A stretch of 64,000 bases of DNA from Lachnospiraceae bacterium (GTDB taxonomy: Bacteria; Bacillota; Clostridia; Lachnospirales; Lachnospiraceae). This document shows, piece by piece, positions 18,227 through 26,855 of this stretch. Under the pieces are notes generated by a model. That model saw only the letters and a list, made by a program, of their open reading frames with translations. It ran no database searches and had not been told where the DNA came from. The translations under genes were made by a program, and so were the position numbers. The first letter of the stretch is position 1. Every line of letters begins with the position of its first letter. Location of the stretch: positions 124,001 to 188,000 of the forward strand of contig CABJBK010000001.1 of NCBI GenBank assembly GCA_902363825.1. Direction: 5' to 3'.

Positions 18227-21200
18227 ATGAAAAAAATCAGTAAGGGGCAAAAGATCATAGCGGGATTTGGAATAATAGTGCTAGTGGCATTCATGGTGGC
18301 GGCATGGCCGCTAAACCTGTTCTGGGGAAACAGTATCCAGGATAAAGGAACCGGTGAGATTGCGCAGGAATATTCTCTGTCTGAAAATGATTATATTACA
18401 CAGAATTTTGTCGCGCAGGATAAGAAATTAGCGGGAGTAGAGATCTATCTGACGGATGTAGGATATGAACAGGATGGCAGTTTAGAACTTATCATCGGGG
18501 AACAGGGCGGAAATGAGCTGGTGCGTAAAGAAGTACCGCTCGAATCTCTGGATAAAGACAGTTTCAATTATATAAGAACTGACTGTAAAGTGAATTCCGG
18601 CTCCGGGTATTATGTTCAGATAGGACTCTCATCAGACAGAAATATTAAATTTGGCACAGAAGAGCAAGGGGAAAATGCAGAGTCCAGCACAGAATTTTTT
18701 TACGATGGAACGCAGGAAGAAACCGTGCTTTGTATCAATTATTTTTATCAGAGCGATTTTAATAAAATACAGACGCTTATGTTCTGGATGGTGTGTGTAT
18801 TACTTGGGATAACGATTTTTTATATTACATTTTTTGATGGCTGGAAAAAGTTTGGTAAAAAGATAACAGATAAAAGAACGTTATGGCAGATATGGGTCGT
18901 GCTTGCGCTGATCGCTGCATTCAATTTTGGCGCTTATTTCTCTTCGGCAGTGGAAGTGGAGAGAACGGCAGTACATACCGTAAAGGTCGTGCTGATCTGT
19001 GGCATTACACTACTTTTCCTTTGGTATCTGCTCCGGCAGACAAAAAAGGAACAGACGGGAACCTGGAATATCAAAAAAGTGATAACAGAGAAAAAAGAGC
19101 CGGTGATTCTTTTGCTTCTCGCAATGGCAGTGCGCCTTCCGATGTATGGTACTTTGCAGAAATGGGATGCCGGTGAATATTACCGGAGTCTGGGAAGAGC
19201 CTGCGCGAGCTATGAATTTTCATTAAAAAGTTTTCTGGATAATTTCCGTTTGTGTACGCATTCCAATCTGGGATTTTCTTTCCTGATGGGAATCGGAGAA
19301 TTTTTTTCTCCGCAGACCGGCAGAGGAATCTTTGTCGTAAATATGATCTTTACATTGCTTGCGGTATACGCGATATATGATCTTTTGAAAAATTACTGGC
19401 TGAAATGTGACAGGAAAACGGCGGCGGTACTGGCTTTCCTTGTTTCGTGTACACCGATTTTCCTTGGAACATTTGCCTATGTAAATGTAGATTATCTGTT
19501 GGCGGTATTATTTATTTATATCATATATGCAGAGTATCGGAAATGGTATGTGCTGCTTGGTTTTTGTGCCGTTTTACTGAGCCAGACCAAGGAAACTGGT
19601 GTTGTAGTGGTAGTCGGTTATTTTGGATTCCAGATTTTGATTCGGTTTCTTAGAACAAAACGTGGGATTCGGGAACGCATTGCTGCATGTTTTCAATATA
19701 CCGGTACATGGGCAGCCTTTTTTGCGGGCGCGGTTTATGCGTGTATGGTAATACGGCTTGGATCGATATCCGGCTGGGTACAGAGTAAAAGAGCAACATC
19801 AACGATGGCGTGGTCATCCAGTGGAATAAATTGTTTCGGAATTCAGCCGAAATATATATGCTATAAGCTGGAACAGTATTTTATCATGAATTTCGCATGG
19901 ATTATGACGATTGCTTTGCTGGTGGCGCTTATCTTTTTACTGGTGCGTAAAAAGAAAAGCGATGTACTTCGTAAGATGATGGGAATCATAGGGGCAATGC
20001 TTGCGTTTGTGGCGTTTGGTCTTCTTTATGTGACATATACACTGGAAAGATACAATATTATGTTTGCGCTTGCACTTACCTTGATTACGGTATGTGTGGT
20101 TTACGAAGCGGCAGTTCAGATGAAATGGAAAAAGACCGGGGTGGTTGTGCGTGCAGTGACAGTTCTTTTACTGCTCGTGCAGTCGTTCTGGTGTATCGAT
20201 CCGGTGTCGGAAGCTGTTTTTGGTACAGCAGATATTGGAAATGGGCATAAAATGCTGTTTTCATCACTGGGATTTGACTATTATGGGGATGGACTGGTAT
20301 GTAATTATCAGTACAGCTGGCTGGATAAGGCATTTGATAAAATGCTAAGACAGGTAAATTATGATGAGGATATGCAGGTCATTATGACAAGAAAAGGATC
20401 GGTTGCAACACATTTGAATGGAAATGGAAGTGCCTATCCAATCACCTGGGATGCAGTGCATGGAAAGCGGGTATTTAATGATGAGAATGCAACGATCCGA
20501 TCGCTGTCCATTGAATCCTTGCTGGGAATGCTTCCGTATAAAGAGGAAGACTGTGTCGTTTCAGACAAAATGAGTGACCGTGCAATGCTCTATTTTATCC
20601 CGTATTATGAGGATAACAGGGAAGAAAATGTAAATCTTCTTTCCAAATACTTTTATCTGCCGGAGGAAGAACAGGTTTCAGCATATGGAGGAACGATTGA
20701 TTATTATAATATGATAAAAAAAGATTCCTATGGTGTTGCGTCTTTAGGAGAGTATCTGGATGCATTGAAAAACGAGCAGACAGGAAGTGAGTTTTCGGAA
20801 GAAAGCTGTAAAGAGATGGTCGTAGACGCGATAGAGAAACAGCAGTGGGGGCAGATGCGGATTAACGACAGACTGGACTGGAACCGGCTGTCACAGGGAA
20901 GCATTATGGAATTGGAGGATACCGAGCGATCCAGAGTACAGGAAAATGATGTGATCGATCTTGATATTTATGCTTATGATGAAGACGGAAAAGAGATTGG
21001 CATTGATTATCTTGGAAATGCATCAGGTCATATTTATGAAAATATTGTGGTTCAAGATGGAAAGCTGTTGGATGGGATAGTAGATGCTTTGGTGGATACA
21101 CAAATTGGCGATACGGTTGAAGTGGCATGCAAAATCCCCGAGGATTATATGATGGCAGGTGATAATGCAGGACATGTGATTACCTTTAAATTAACTCCAG

Positions 21201-21892
21201 TCGAAATAATTGGAAAATGGCACAGTGATTTTTCTGATTATACTGCGCAGGAATGTGACAGTGCGTATAACAATGCGGAATGGAGTATATGGCAGAACGT
21301 TTCGCAGAGTGTGGAAAAAGAAATTCTTTTAAATACGGTAGATGTGGCGGATGACAGTGATTCCGAGTTGTTGCAGCGTCATATTGCGGCGGCAAGAGAA
21401 GCATATAAAGCATATTTTAATACGGTCGGGATTTCGGAGAGCTGCTTTATAAATGATTACTTGCAGTGTACAGAAGAAGAGTATGACAAGCTGATAGAGC
21501 TTGTGGCACGAGCGGATATCCGAAAAGATTTTGTTGATCAGGCGTTGTATGATTATAAATCTGCTTGGGACTATGTGGAACGTTTGTATAATCTGGGAAC
21601 AGGTGAAGAACCAAATGAACAAGATGAGAAAGTTCAGACTGCGAAATTGGACATGACTAAGGCTGTAGTATTTGGAAATATGACATGGGAACAAGTATAT
21701 CAGACGGTTTATGATGAGTATACAATGATGTTTGACAAGATGGATGATGAAGAATTTGTAAACGAAATGTATAGAGTTGTATTTGGACAATCAGGAGAGA
21801 ATAACAGATTTTATGAGCAGATTTTGGAAGAAGGTGGAACGCGCAACGATATAGTATCAAAAATGTTGCAGGAAAAGGAAGAACAGGATTAA
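18227..21892 (+). CDS. large GT-C membrane glycosyltransferase with lectin-like N-terminus and trigger-factor-like C-terminus
   Basis: 1221 residues. Domain order: membrane helix (~8-28); a beta-rich outer domain (~45-170); a second helix (~185-205); about a dozen membrane segments, with the catalytic-loop signature KWDAGEYYRSLGRAC (D314) and SFLDNFRLCTHSNLG matching its paralogue at 12213; an outer region; then a trigger-factor-like PPIase domain (~904-995, ENDVIDLDIYAYDEDGKE to CKIPEDYMMAG); and a helical TF_C-like tail (YKAYFNTVGISESCF to RADIRKDFVDQALYDY). AAAGGA precedes the ATG. The extra N-terminal domain, absent from the paralogue, could bind a glycan. Substrate and acceptor are unknown. 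The foldase domain should be extracytoplasmic (inference from topology). Confidence 0.72.
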   Translation: MKKISKGQKIIAGFGIIVLVAFMVAAWPLNLFWGNSIQDKGTGEIAQEYSLSENDYITQNFVAQDKKLAGVEIYLTDVGYEQDGSLELIIGEQGGNELVRKEVPLESLDKDSFNYIRTDCKVNSGSGYYVQIGLSSDRNIKFGTEEQGENAESSTEFFYDGTQEETVLCINYFYQSDFNKIQTLMFWMVCVLLGITIFYITFFDGWKKFGKKITDKRTLWQIWVVLALIAAFNFGAYFSSAVEVERTAVHTVKVVLICGITLLFLWYLLRQTKKEQTGTWNIKKVITEKKEPVILLLLAMAVRLPMYGTLQKWDAGEYYRSLGRACASYEFSLKSFLDNFRLCTHSNLGFSFLMGIGEFFSPQTGRGIFVVNMIFTLLAVYAIYDLLKNYWLKCDRKTAAVLAFLVSCTPIFLGTFAYVNVDYLLAVLFIYIIYAEYRKWYVLLGFCAVLLSQTKETGVVVVVGYFGFQILIRFLRTKRGIRERIAACFQYTGTWAAFFAGAVYACMVIRLGSISGWVQSKRATSTMAWSSSGINCFGIQPKYICYKLEQYFIMNFAWIMTIALLVALIFLLVRKKKSDVLRKMMGIIGAMLAFVAFGLLYVTYTLERYNIMFALALTLITVCVVYEAAVQMKWKKTGVVVRAVTVLLLLVQSFWCIDPVSEAVFGTADIGNGHKMLFSSLGFDYYGDGLVCNYQYSWLDKAFDKMLRQVNYDEDMQVIMTRKGSVATHLNGNGSAYPITWDAVHGKRVFNDENATIRSLSIESLLGMLPYKEEDCVVSDKMSDRAMLYFIPYYEDNREENVNLLSKYFYLPEEEQVSAYGGTIDYYNMIKKDSYGVASLGEYLDALKNEQTGSEFSEESCKEMVVDAIEKQQWGQMRINDRLDWNRLSQGSIMELEDTERSRVQENDVIDLDIYAYDEDGKEIGIDYLGNASGHIYENIVVQDGKLLDGIVDALVDTQIGDTVEVACKIPEDYMMAGDNAGHVITFKLTPVEIIGKWHSDFSDYTAQECDSAYNNAEWSIWQNVSQSVEKEILLNTVDVADDSDSELLQRHIAAAREAYKAYFNTVGISESCFINDYLQCTEEEYDKLIELVARADIRKDFVDQALYDYKSAWDYVERLYNLGTGEEPNEQDEKVQTAKLDMTKAVVFGNMTWEQVYQTVYDEYTMMFDKMDDEEFVNEMYRVVFGQSGENNRFYEQILEEGGTRNDIVSKMLQEKEEQD

Positions 21893-21926
21893 GCGGATAA
21901 AGTGGCAGATAAAATGGAGGAAATTT

Positions 21927-23054
21927 ATGGAAAAAGCGAGAAAGATAAATACATTAGATTATGTTAGAGTAATTGCTACATTAATGGTATTCATGTTGCA
22001 TACGCTGATATTTACATCACAAAAAGTGGGGGTGGATTTGAATGAGTATTTTAGACGATTATTTATATTTAAAGCACCGGCATGGGCGGGAGTATGGATA
22101 TTTTTTATTCTTTCAGGATATTTTGCGGGGAAGGGATTCGCGGAGAATAAATATACGTTAAACATGAGAGGAATTCTGAGATACTATATACTTAGATTTA
22201 TAAAAATTGGAATACCGACGTATTTTTTTGTATTTTTGTGTTGCACACTTTTATATCCAGATTTTATTTTTAGTGATAAATATGTTCTTTTAAGAATGAT
22301 GACATTTACATATAATGGAGTTCCGGGACTTGATGGTATAGGGGCAACGTGGTATGTATCTTCATTAATGCAGATGTATCTTATTGTGCCGGGAATCGTC
22401 TTTTTACTGGAAAAAATAAAGACAGTAATGAAGAACAATGCAAACTTTTTTGGATATTTTTGGATATTGCTTTTGGCAGTGGGGGTAGTAGTTAGAGTAA
22501 TTCTTTATAAATCTGGTGTAAATTGGTACAATAGAGTTTATACATTTTCACCTGCAAATCTGGATTTGTTTATTGGAGGGATAGTTTTAAACTATGTCAA
22601 AAAGCCGGAGAAGAAAATGAGTAAGCATATAATTGCCTGGGGGATATTTATAGTTGCTATATTATTAAATTGCTATTTATACTTGGAAGCAGATTTAGGG
22701 AGAACAGAATATATGTTTGTGTATCAGTATGTTTTTCCTTCAGTTTATTTGTTTTCAGTGAGTTTATTGATATTACAAAACATAGAAGTAAAAAATGAAA
22801 CAAGAATTATAAAGTGGATCAATCGTATCATTTCATGGTTTTCTGGAATATCGTTTCAATTTTATCTATGGCATTCTTTGATTTTAAGGTGTATATTTCA
22901 AATGGTTACAGGAAGAACACCATTGGCATTACATATAAAATTATTGTTAATTGTTTTTGTGCTCACGTCTGTAATGGCAACATTTTTTACAAAAGCTTCT
23001 GAAGAAATTTTGAAACCTTTTCAGAGAAGAGTACAGCAATTATTACACGATTAA
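21927..23054 (+). CDS. membrane acyltransferase, OafA/YrhL family (PF01757)
   Basis: 375 residues with about ten membrane segments. The opening KINTLDYVRVIATLMVFMLHT carries the family's early helix ending in a conserved histidine, and the C-terminal part has SFQFYLWHSLILRC. These enzymes move acetyl or other acyl groups onto surface sugars from a cytoplasmic donor. The DNA is markedly AT-rich (long A/T runs, ATA and AGA codons) compared with the gene that follows. A GGAGG site precedes the ATG, 34 bases after the GT-C/foldase gene. It is the last gene before a promoter and the surface-protein block. Confidence 0.87.
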   Translation: MEKARKINTLDYVRVIATLMVFMLHTLIFTSQKVGVDLNEYFRRLFIFKAPAWAGVWIFFILSGYFAGKGFAENKYTLNMRGILRYYILRFIKIGIPTYFFVFLCCTLLYPDFIFSDKYVLLRMMTFTYNGVPGLDGIGATWYVSSLMQMYLIVPGIVFLLEKIKTVMKNNANFFGYFWILLLAVGVVVRVILYKSGVNWYNRVYTFSPANLDLFIGGIVLNYVKKPEKKMSKHIIAWGIFIVAILLNCYLYLEADLGRTEYMFVYQYVFPSVYLFSVSLLILQNIEVKNETRIIKWINRIISWFSGISFQFYLWHSLILRCIFQMVTGRTPLALHIKLLLIVFVLTSVMATFFTKASEEILKPFQRRVQQLLHD

Positions 23055-23068
23055 AGGCTGCTTCAATG

Positions 23069-23098
23069 TTTACACGCAAGTAACAGGTGGTGTATAAT
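23069..23098 (+). promoter_or_regulatory. sigma-A promoter for the DUF5722-like surface protein gene
   Basis: A -35 TTTACA at 23069-23074 and a consensus -10 TATAAT at 23093-23098 are 18 bases apart. The message would have a ~57-base leader with a GAAGGAAGGCAAGGAG ribosome site before ATG 23162. Confidence 0.65.
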
Positions 23099-23161
23099 AA
23101 AAATACTGATAACTTTAGTTAGAAAATGCTTGAATGGGGAAGGAAGGCAAGGAGCATATAA

Positions 23162-25177
23162 ATGAGAATGAAAAAGGTAAGACGGTGTCTGGCACTGGCA
23201 TTGAGCGTTGGTCTGATCTTCGCGGATGTCGCGCCGGCGGGGGCGGCTGAGATACAGCAGACAGAACAGGCCGTGGAAGCAGATGAACTGAGCACCGATG
23301 AAACAGATGATATGCTGTTTACATCGGATTATTCGGCGGATATCGGGCAGGAAACAGAAAATGAATCCCCTGAAACAGATTCTGCCGCAGAGGAGGGCAT
23401 GCGTGAGGAAGAAGCGCAGACCGTGGTAACTACCGATGAAACGGCTGAACTGCTTGGCACAGACGGAAGAACGGTAGATTATTGCAGTCTGCCGGCAGAC
23501 GGCGGAAGCTGGACAGGCACACGTTACTACAAAAAAGACGGAAGCATGGCAAAAGACGTGTTCTTTTTTGATGGAAGCTATACTTATTATCTGATGAGTA
23601 ACGGAACGCCGATGTGTGACAGCCTGACCTATCATCCGGATGGAGAGCATATCATCTATTTTGACGCCAGCGGTCATGAGGTGTTTACGAGTTTTCAGTA
23701 TTGTTCGAGCGTAGGTTACACCTGTTACTTTGATTCCAACGGTTATATTTACAAGGATCAGATCACCTTTGTTGGAAACAATGCGTATTATCTGAATGCG
23801 AATGGCGCGTTGGAACAAAATGGCTGGTTTCAGTTCGCAAACGGAAGAGATTACGGATACGCGAATGGGGATGGAACGCTGATGACCAATGGATTTTCCT
23901 ATGATCCATGGGGAAGAGTTGTGTTCTACCACTGGAACGGCATGGTCGCACGTGGGCTGATCACGGATGGCGCATGGTATTATCACATGGATGAAACGGA
24001 TGGACATTATATCGGACAGTTTCCGAATACATCGGTAACCATGACTTCCAAGAAGGGACTGCAGGGGACAGAAGGTGTGCTGTCGGATACGGGACTTGGC
24101 GTGAAGCATTCGGCGATCAATGTCATGATCAATCAGCTTGTCTCAAAGGAGCCGACCAAGTGGTCTTTTAATTACAATGGAACAGATTACTATTTCACGG
24201 ATCCGGGCGGAATCGATGAGTATGTAAAAAAGGCAAATCAGATGGGAGTTACGGTAAGTATCATCCTTTTAATGCCGTGGGATGAGACAAAACAGAATCT
24301 GATCTATGCGGGCGGCAGAAAGTCAGGGCATAAATTTTATGCGATGAACCCGGATGACCCGACGGTTGCGGCAACGTTCTGTTTCCTGGCACAGCGTTAC
24401 GGACAGGCAGACTGCCACATTGACAACTGGATACTTGGAAATGAAGTAAATATCCCGAATACCTATAATTATTGTGGAACACTGGACTTAAATACAAATG
24501 CGTCGATCTATGCGGCAACATTCATTCAGCTGTATAATGCGCTTCAGAATTTAAATCCGGGGGCGCTGGCATATATCCCGTTTGATCATAACTGGACGAG
24601 CAACGAAAAGGGAAAAGGGATCGCGGCAAAGAATTACCTGACGGCGTTCTGGCAGGCAGTCAATGCGAGACAGCCAGGGGTGAACTGGAACATTGCGTAT
24701 CATCTGTATCCACCGGTGCTGACAAGCTCTAAGATGTGGCTGCCGAAGTATACGAAATATACGCCAAACAATGAGAATGCGCAGTATATCAGTGCGGTCA
24801 ACTTAAATGTGCTGACGGATTATGTGCAGAATCATTTTGGAGCGGGAACAAGGATCATCTTATCCGAGCAGGGATTTACCAGCAGAGAAGGGGAAGAGTA
24901 TCAGGCAGCGGCACTTGCGTATACGTTTTACGCGGCGCAGTTCAATAATATGATCGATGCGGTGATCTTCCGTTCTTATGAGACAGATCCGAATGACGAG
25001 GGACTGGATCTCGGACTAAAAGAAGCCGGGGGCAGGGAACGACCGGCATATAACGTATTCAAATACATGGATACGGCAAATGGGACTTCCTATACAGATC
25101 CATATTTACCGGTGATCGGCGTGAGCGGGTGGTCGCAGATCGTACCGAACTACAACAGTCTGGTAAACTGGAATTAG
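23162..25177 (+). CDS. secreted DUF5722-like glycoside hydrolase with cell-wall-binding repeats
   Basis: 671 residues. A signal peptide (to ~AGAAE, residue ~30) is followed by an acidic Thr/Glu-rich linker (~30-95), a block of aromatic GYxYYF-type repeats (~100-285) similar to choline/glucan-binding repeats, and a C-terminal TIM-barrel-like domain (~290-671). That domain reads like DUF5722. WILGNEVN (E428) and ILSEQGF (E569) are spaced like the acid/base and nucleophile of clan GH-A enzymes, so retaining hydrolysis of a glycan is likely (inference). The repeat block is nearly the same as in the protein at 36309-37604. A strong promoter and the terminator behind it make it a single-gene unit. 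Confidence 0.75.
   Translation: MRMKKVRRCLALALSVGLIFADVAPAGAAEIQQTEQAVEADELSTDETDDMLFTSDYSADIGQETENESPETDSAAEEGMREEEAQTVVTTDETAELLGTDGRTVDYCSLPADGGSWTGTRYYKKDGSMAKDVFFFDGSYTYYLMSNGTPMCDSLTYHPDGEHIIYFDASGHEVFTSFQYCSSVGYTCYFDSNGYIYKDQITFVGNNAYYLNANGALEQNGWFQFANGRDYGYANGDGTLMTNGFSYDPWGRVVFYHWNGMVARGLITDGAWYYHMDETDGHYIGQFPNTSVTMTSKKGLQGTEGVLSDTGLGVKHSAINVMINQLVSKEPTKWSFNYNGTDYYFTDPGGIDEYVKKANQMGVTVSIILLMPWDETKQNLIYAGGRKSGHKFYAMNPDDPTVAATFCFLAQRYGQADCHIDNWILGNEVNIPNTYNYCGTLDLNTNASIYAATFIQLYNALQNLNPGALAYIPFDHNWTSNEKGKGIAAKNYLTAFWQAVNARQPGVNWNIAYHLYPPVLTSSKMWLPKYTKYTPNNENAQYISAVNLNVLTDYVQNHFGAGTRIILSEQGFTSREGEEYQAAALAYTFYAAQFNNMIDAVIFRSYETDPNDEGLDLGLKEAGGRERPAYNVFKYMDTANGTSYTDPYLPVIGVSGWSQIVPNYNSLVNWN
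23490..24020 (+). repeat. cell-wall-binding-like aromatic repeat module, copy A
   Basis: About 175 residues of repeated YY(F/L)-x-NG-type units, for example LTYHPDGEHIIYFDASGHE, ICYFDS-type strands and SYDPWGRVVFYHWNGMVA. The module has the same order and nearly the same residues as copy B at 36412-36957, which suggests exchange or a shared ligand. Confidence 0.8.
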
Positions 25178-25183
25178 GAAATA

Positions 25184-25245
25184 AAATAACCGTCGGATTT
25201 CAGGCTTTTCATTGCCTGAAGTCGGACGGTTATTTATTTTTATTA
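25184..25245 (+). terminator. strong intrinsic terminator
   Basis: AAATAACCGTC (25184-25194) pairs with GACGGTTATTT (25225-25235); an inner arm TTCAGGC pairs with GCCTGAA. A T-rich tail follows (25236-25245). It ends the gene at 23162-25177. The following ~120 bases hold only AT-rich sequence with short direct repeats (GGTTGAAAAACGCAA / GGCTGAAAAATGCAA). Confidence 0.85.
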
Positions 25246-25373
25246 ATTTTTGCTCTTTTTCGGTTGAAAAACGCAAAAAAATACCACTTATTTGGCTGAA
25301 AAATGCAATTCAAAATGGATTTTTCGGTTCAACTATGCTACACTAAATAAAAGATTCAGGGAACGAGGTGCGT

Positions 25374-26711
25374 ATGGAACGAAAAACTTTAAATGAATTA
25401 CTGAAATGGAAAGAGAAGAAAAACAGAAAACCCCTGCTTTTGACAGGAGTTCGGCAGTGTGGAAAGACTTATATTATAAAAGAATTTGGAAAAAAAGAAT
25501 TTGAGGATACAGCATATTTTAATTTTGATGGAAACACTGGATTACAGTCTGTTTTTGATTTTGATTTTGATGTAGGGCGGATTGTTGATGAGCTTGCGAA
25601 TGTGGTTTACGGAGACAAGATTGTTCCGGGCAGGACATTGGTTGTTTTTGATGAGATCCAGGATTGTCCGCGTGCCATACAGTCACTTAAGTATTTTTGT
25701 GAAAATATGCCGGAACTTCATGTTATTGCTGCGGGTTCCCTGCTTGGCGTAGCACTTCGAAAAGAAGGTATATCCTTCCCGGTAGGAAAGGTAGACCGTG
25801 TTGAAATGTATCCAATGAGCTTTGAGGAGTTCGTGATTGCAGATGGTGGAGAAAAATACATTAACGGAATTAAAAAAATGGCATTTGAAAGAGAAATTCC
25901 GGAAATGTATACTGTGCCGTTGGAGAAATATTTAAAGAATTATTATATTGTCGGAGGCATGCCGGAAGCGGTGCAGACTTGGGTAGATACTCATGATTAC
26001 AAAGAGGTGGAAGAAGTTCAGGACAGGATTCTTAAAGATTATGCTGACGATTTTGGTAAGCATACGATGCCAGATACTATGACGAAGGTGCGGTTGATCT
26101 GGGATGCGATTCCTTCACAGATAGCAAGAGATAATAATAAGTTTATTTTTTCGCATGTAAAGCAAGGTGCGAGAGCAAAGGATTTGGAAGATGCGTTGGA
26201 GTGGATCGTTAATGCGGGAATTGCCTATAAACTGAATCTGGTATCGACACCGGAACTTCCGTTAGCAGGAATGGCAGATAATACGTATTTTAAGGTTTAT
26301 ATGTCAGATGTAGGGCTTCTTCGGAGAAAATCAAATGTGAACTATAGAACTGTTCTTGAGGGAGATGCTTCTTATATTCATTTTAAAGGGGCATTGACAG
26401 AGAATTATATTATGACACAGTTGAAATGTATGGGAGTCGAAAGTTATTTTTGGAGAACAAAAGCAGATGCGGAAATAGACTTTATCACAGATTATGAGGG
26501 AATACTTCTTCCTATAGAGGTAAAATCAGCGGATAATACGAAAGCCAAGAGTCTGCACCTGTTCTGCAACAGATATCATCCCCGGATGGCAATTAAGACT
26601 TCTTTGAAAAATGTGGGGGATAACATGGATGGTGATACACACGTATGGAGTCTTCCGTTATATGCAATTTACAAATTAAAAGAATATGTAATGCATGAGA
26701 TGGGGTGGTAA
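25374..26711 (+). CDS. AAA-family ATPase with DUF4143 C-terminus
   Basis: 445 residues from ATG 25374, which has GAGG 5 bases upstream; a GTG at 25368 is less likely. Walker A is TGVRQCGKT and Walker B is VVFDEIQDCP, followed by the sensor stretch VIAAGSLLG and the family strand MYPMSFEEF. The C-terminal third (KVYMSDVGLLRRK to EIDFITDYEGILLPIEVKS) is a DUF4143 domain with a D..E-x-K pattern like PD-(D/E)XK nucleases. This large family is scattered widely, often moves between genomes and has no agreed function. It is an isolated gene between two terminated or promoted units and breaks up the surface-protein block, consistent with insertion. Confidence 0.88.
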   Translation: MERKTLNELLKWKEKKNRKPLLLTGVRQCGKTYIIKEFGKKEFEDTAYFNFDGNTGLQSVFDFDFDVGRIVDELANVVYGDKIVPGRTLVVFDEIQDCPRAIQSLKYFCENMPELHVIAAGSLLGVALRKEGISFPVGKVDRVEMYPMSFEEFVIADGGEKYINGIKKMAFEREIPEMYTVPLEKYLKNYYIVGGMPEAVQTWVDTHDYKEVEEVQDRILKDYADDFGKHTMPDTMTKVRLIWDAIPSQIARDNNKFIFSHVKQGARAKDLEDALEWIVNAGIAYKLNLVSTPELPLAGMADNTYFKVYMSDVGLLRRKSNVNYRTVLEGDASYIHFKGALTENYIMTQLKCMGVESYFWRTKADAEIDFITDYEGILLPIEVKSADNTKAKSLHLFCNRYHPRMAIKTSLKNVGDNMDGDTHVWSLPLYAIYKLKEYVMHEMGW

Positions 26712-26790
26712 AAAAGCAGATGCAGAATAACCGAAGACATCATATTAAGAAAAATTTAAGAAAAAACTTTTCACATGGAAAGGTTTGCCA

Positions 26791-26819
26791 TTTGACGGAT
26801 ACCGGGATGTGGAGTAAAC
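26791..26819 (+). promoter_or_regulatory. sigma-A promoter for the amidase gene
   Basis: -35 TTGACG (26791-26796), 17-base spacer, -10 TAAACT (26814-26819), about 30 bases before the AAGGAGAGGAG ribosome site and ATG 26856. Confidence 0.6.
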
Positions 26820-26855
26820 TAAAAAGCAGAAATAAAATTAAGGAGAGGAGAACAG

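Noticed and set aside
23063..24109. Open frame of 348 codons on the minus strand across the start of the DUF5722-like gene
   Set aside because: It runs opposite the signal peptide and repeat module of a well-supported gene and covers its promoter; no recognisable domain or start site.
25250..25310. Two similar 15-base stretches (GGTTGAAAAACGCAA / GGCTGAAAAATGCAA) that could be the start of a repeat array
   Set aside because: Only two imperfect copies in AT-rich DNA before the ATPase gene; not enough for a repeat array or a firm operator call.
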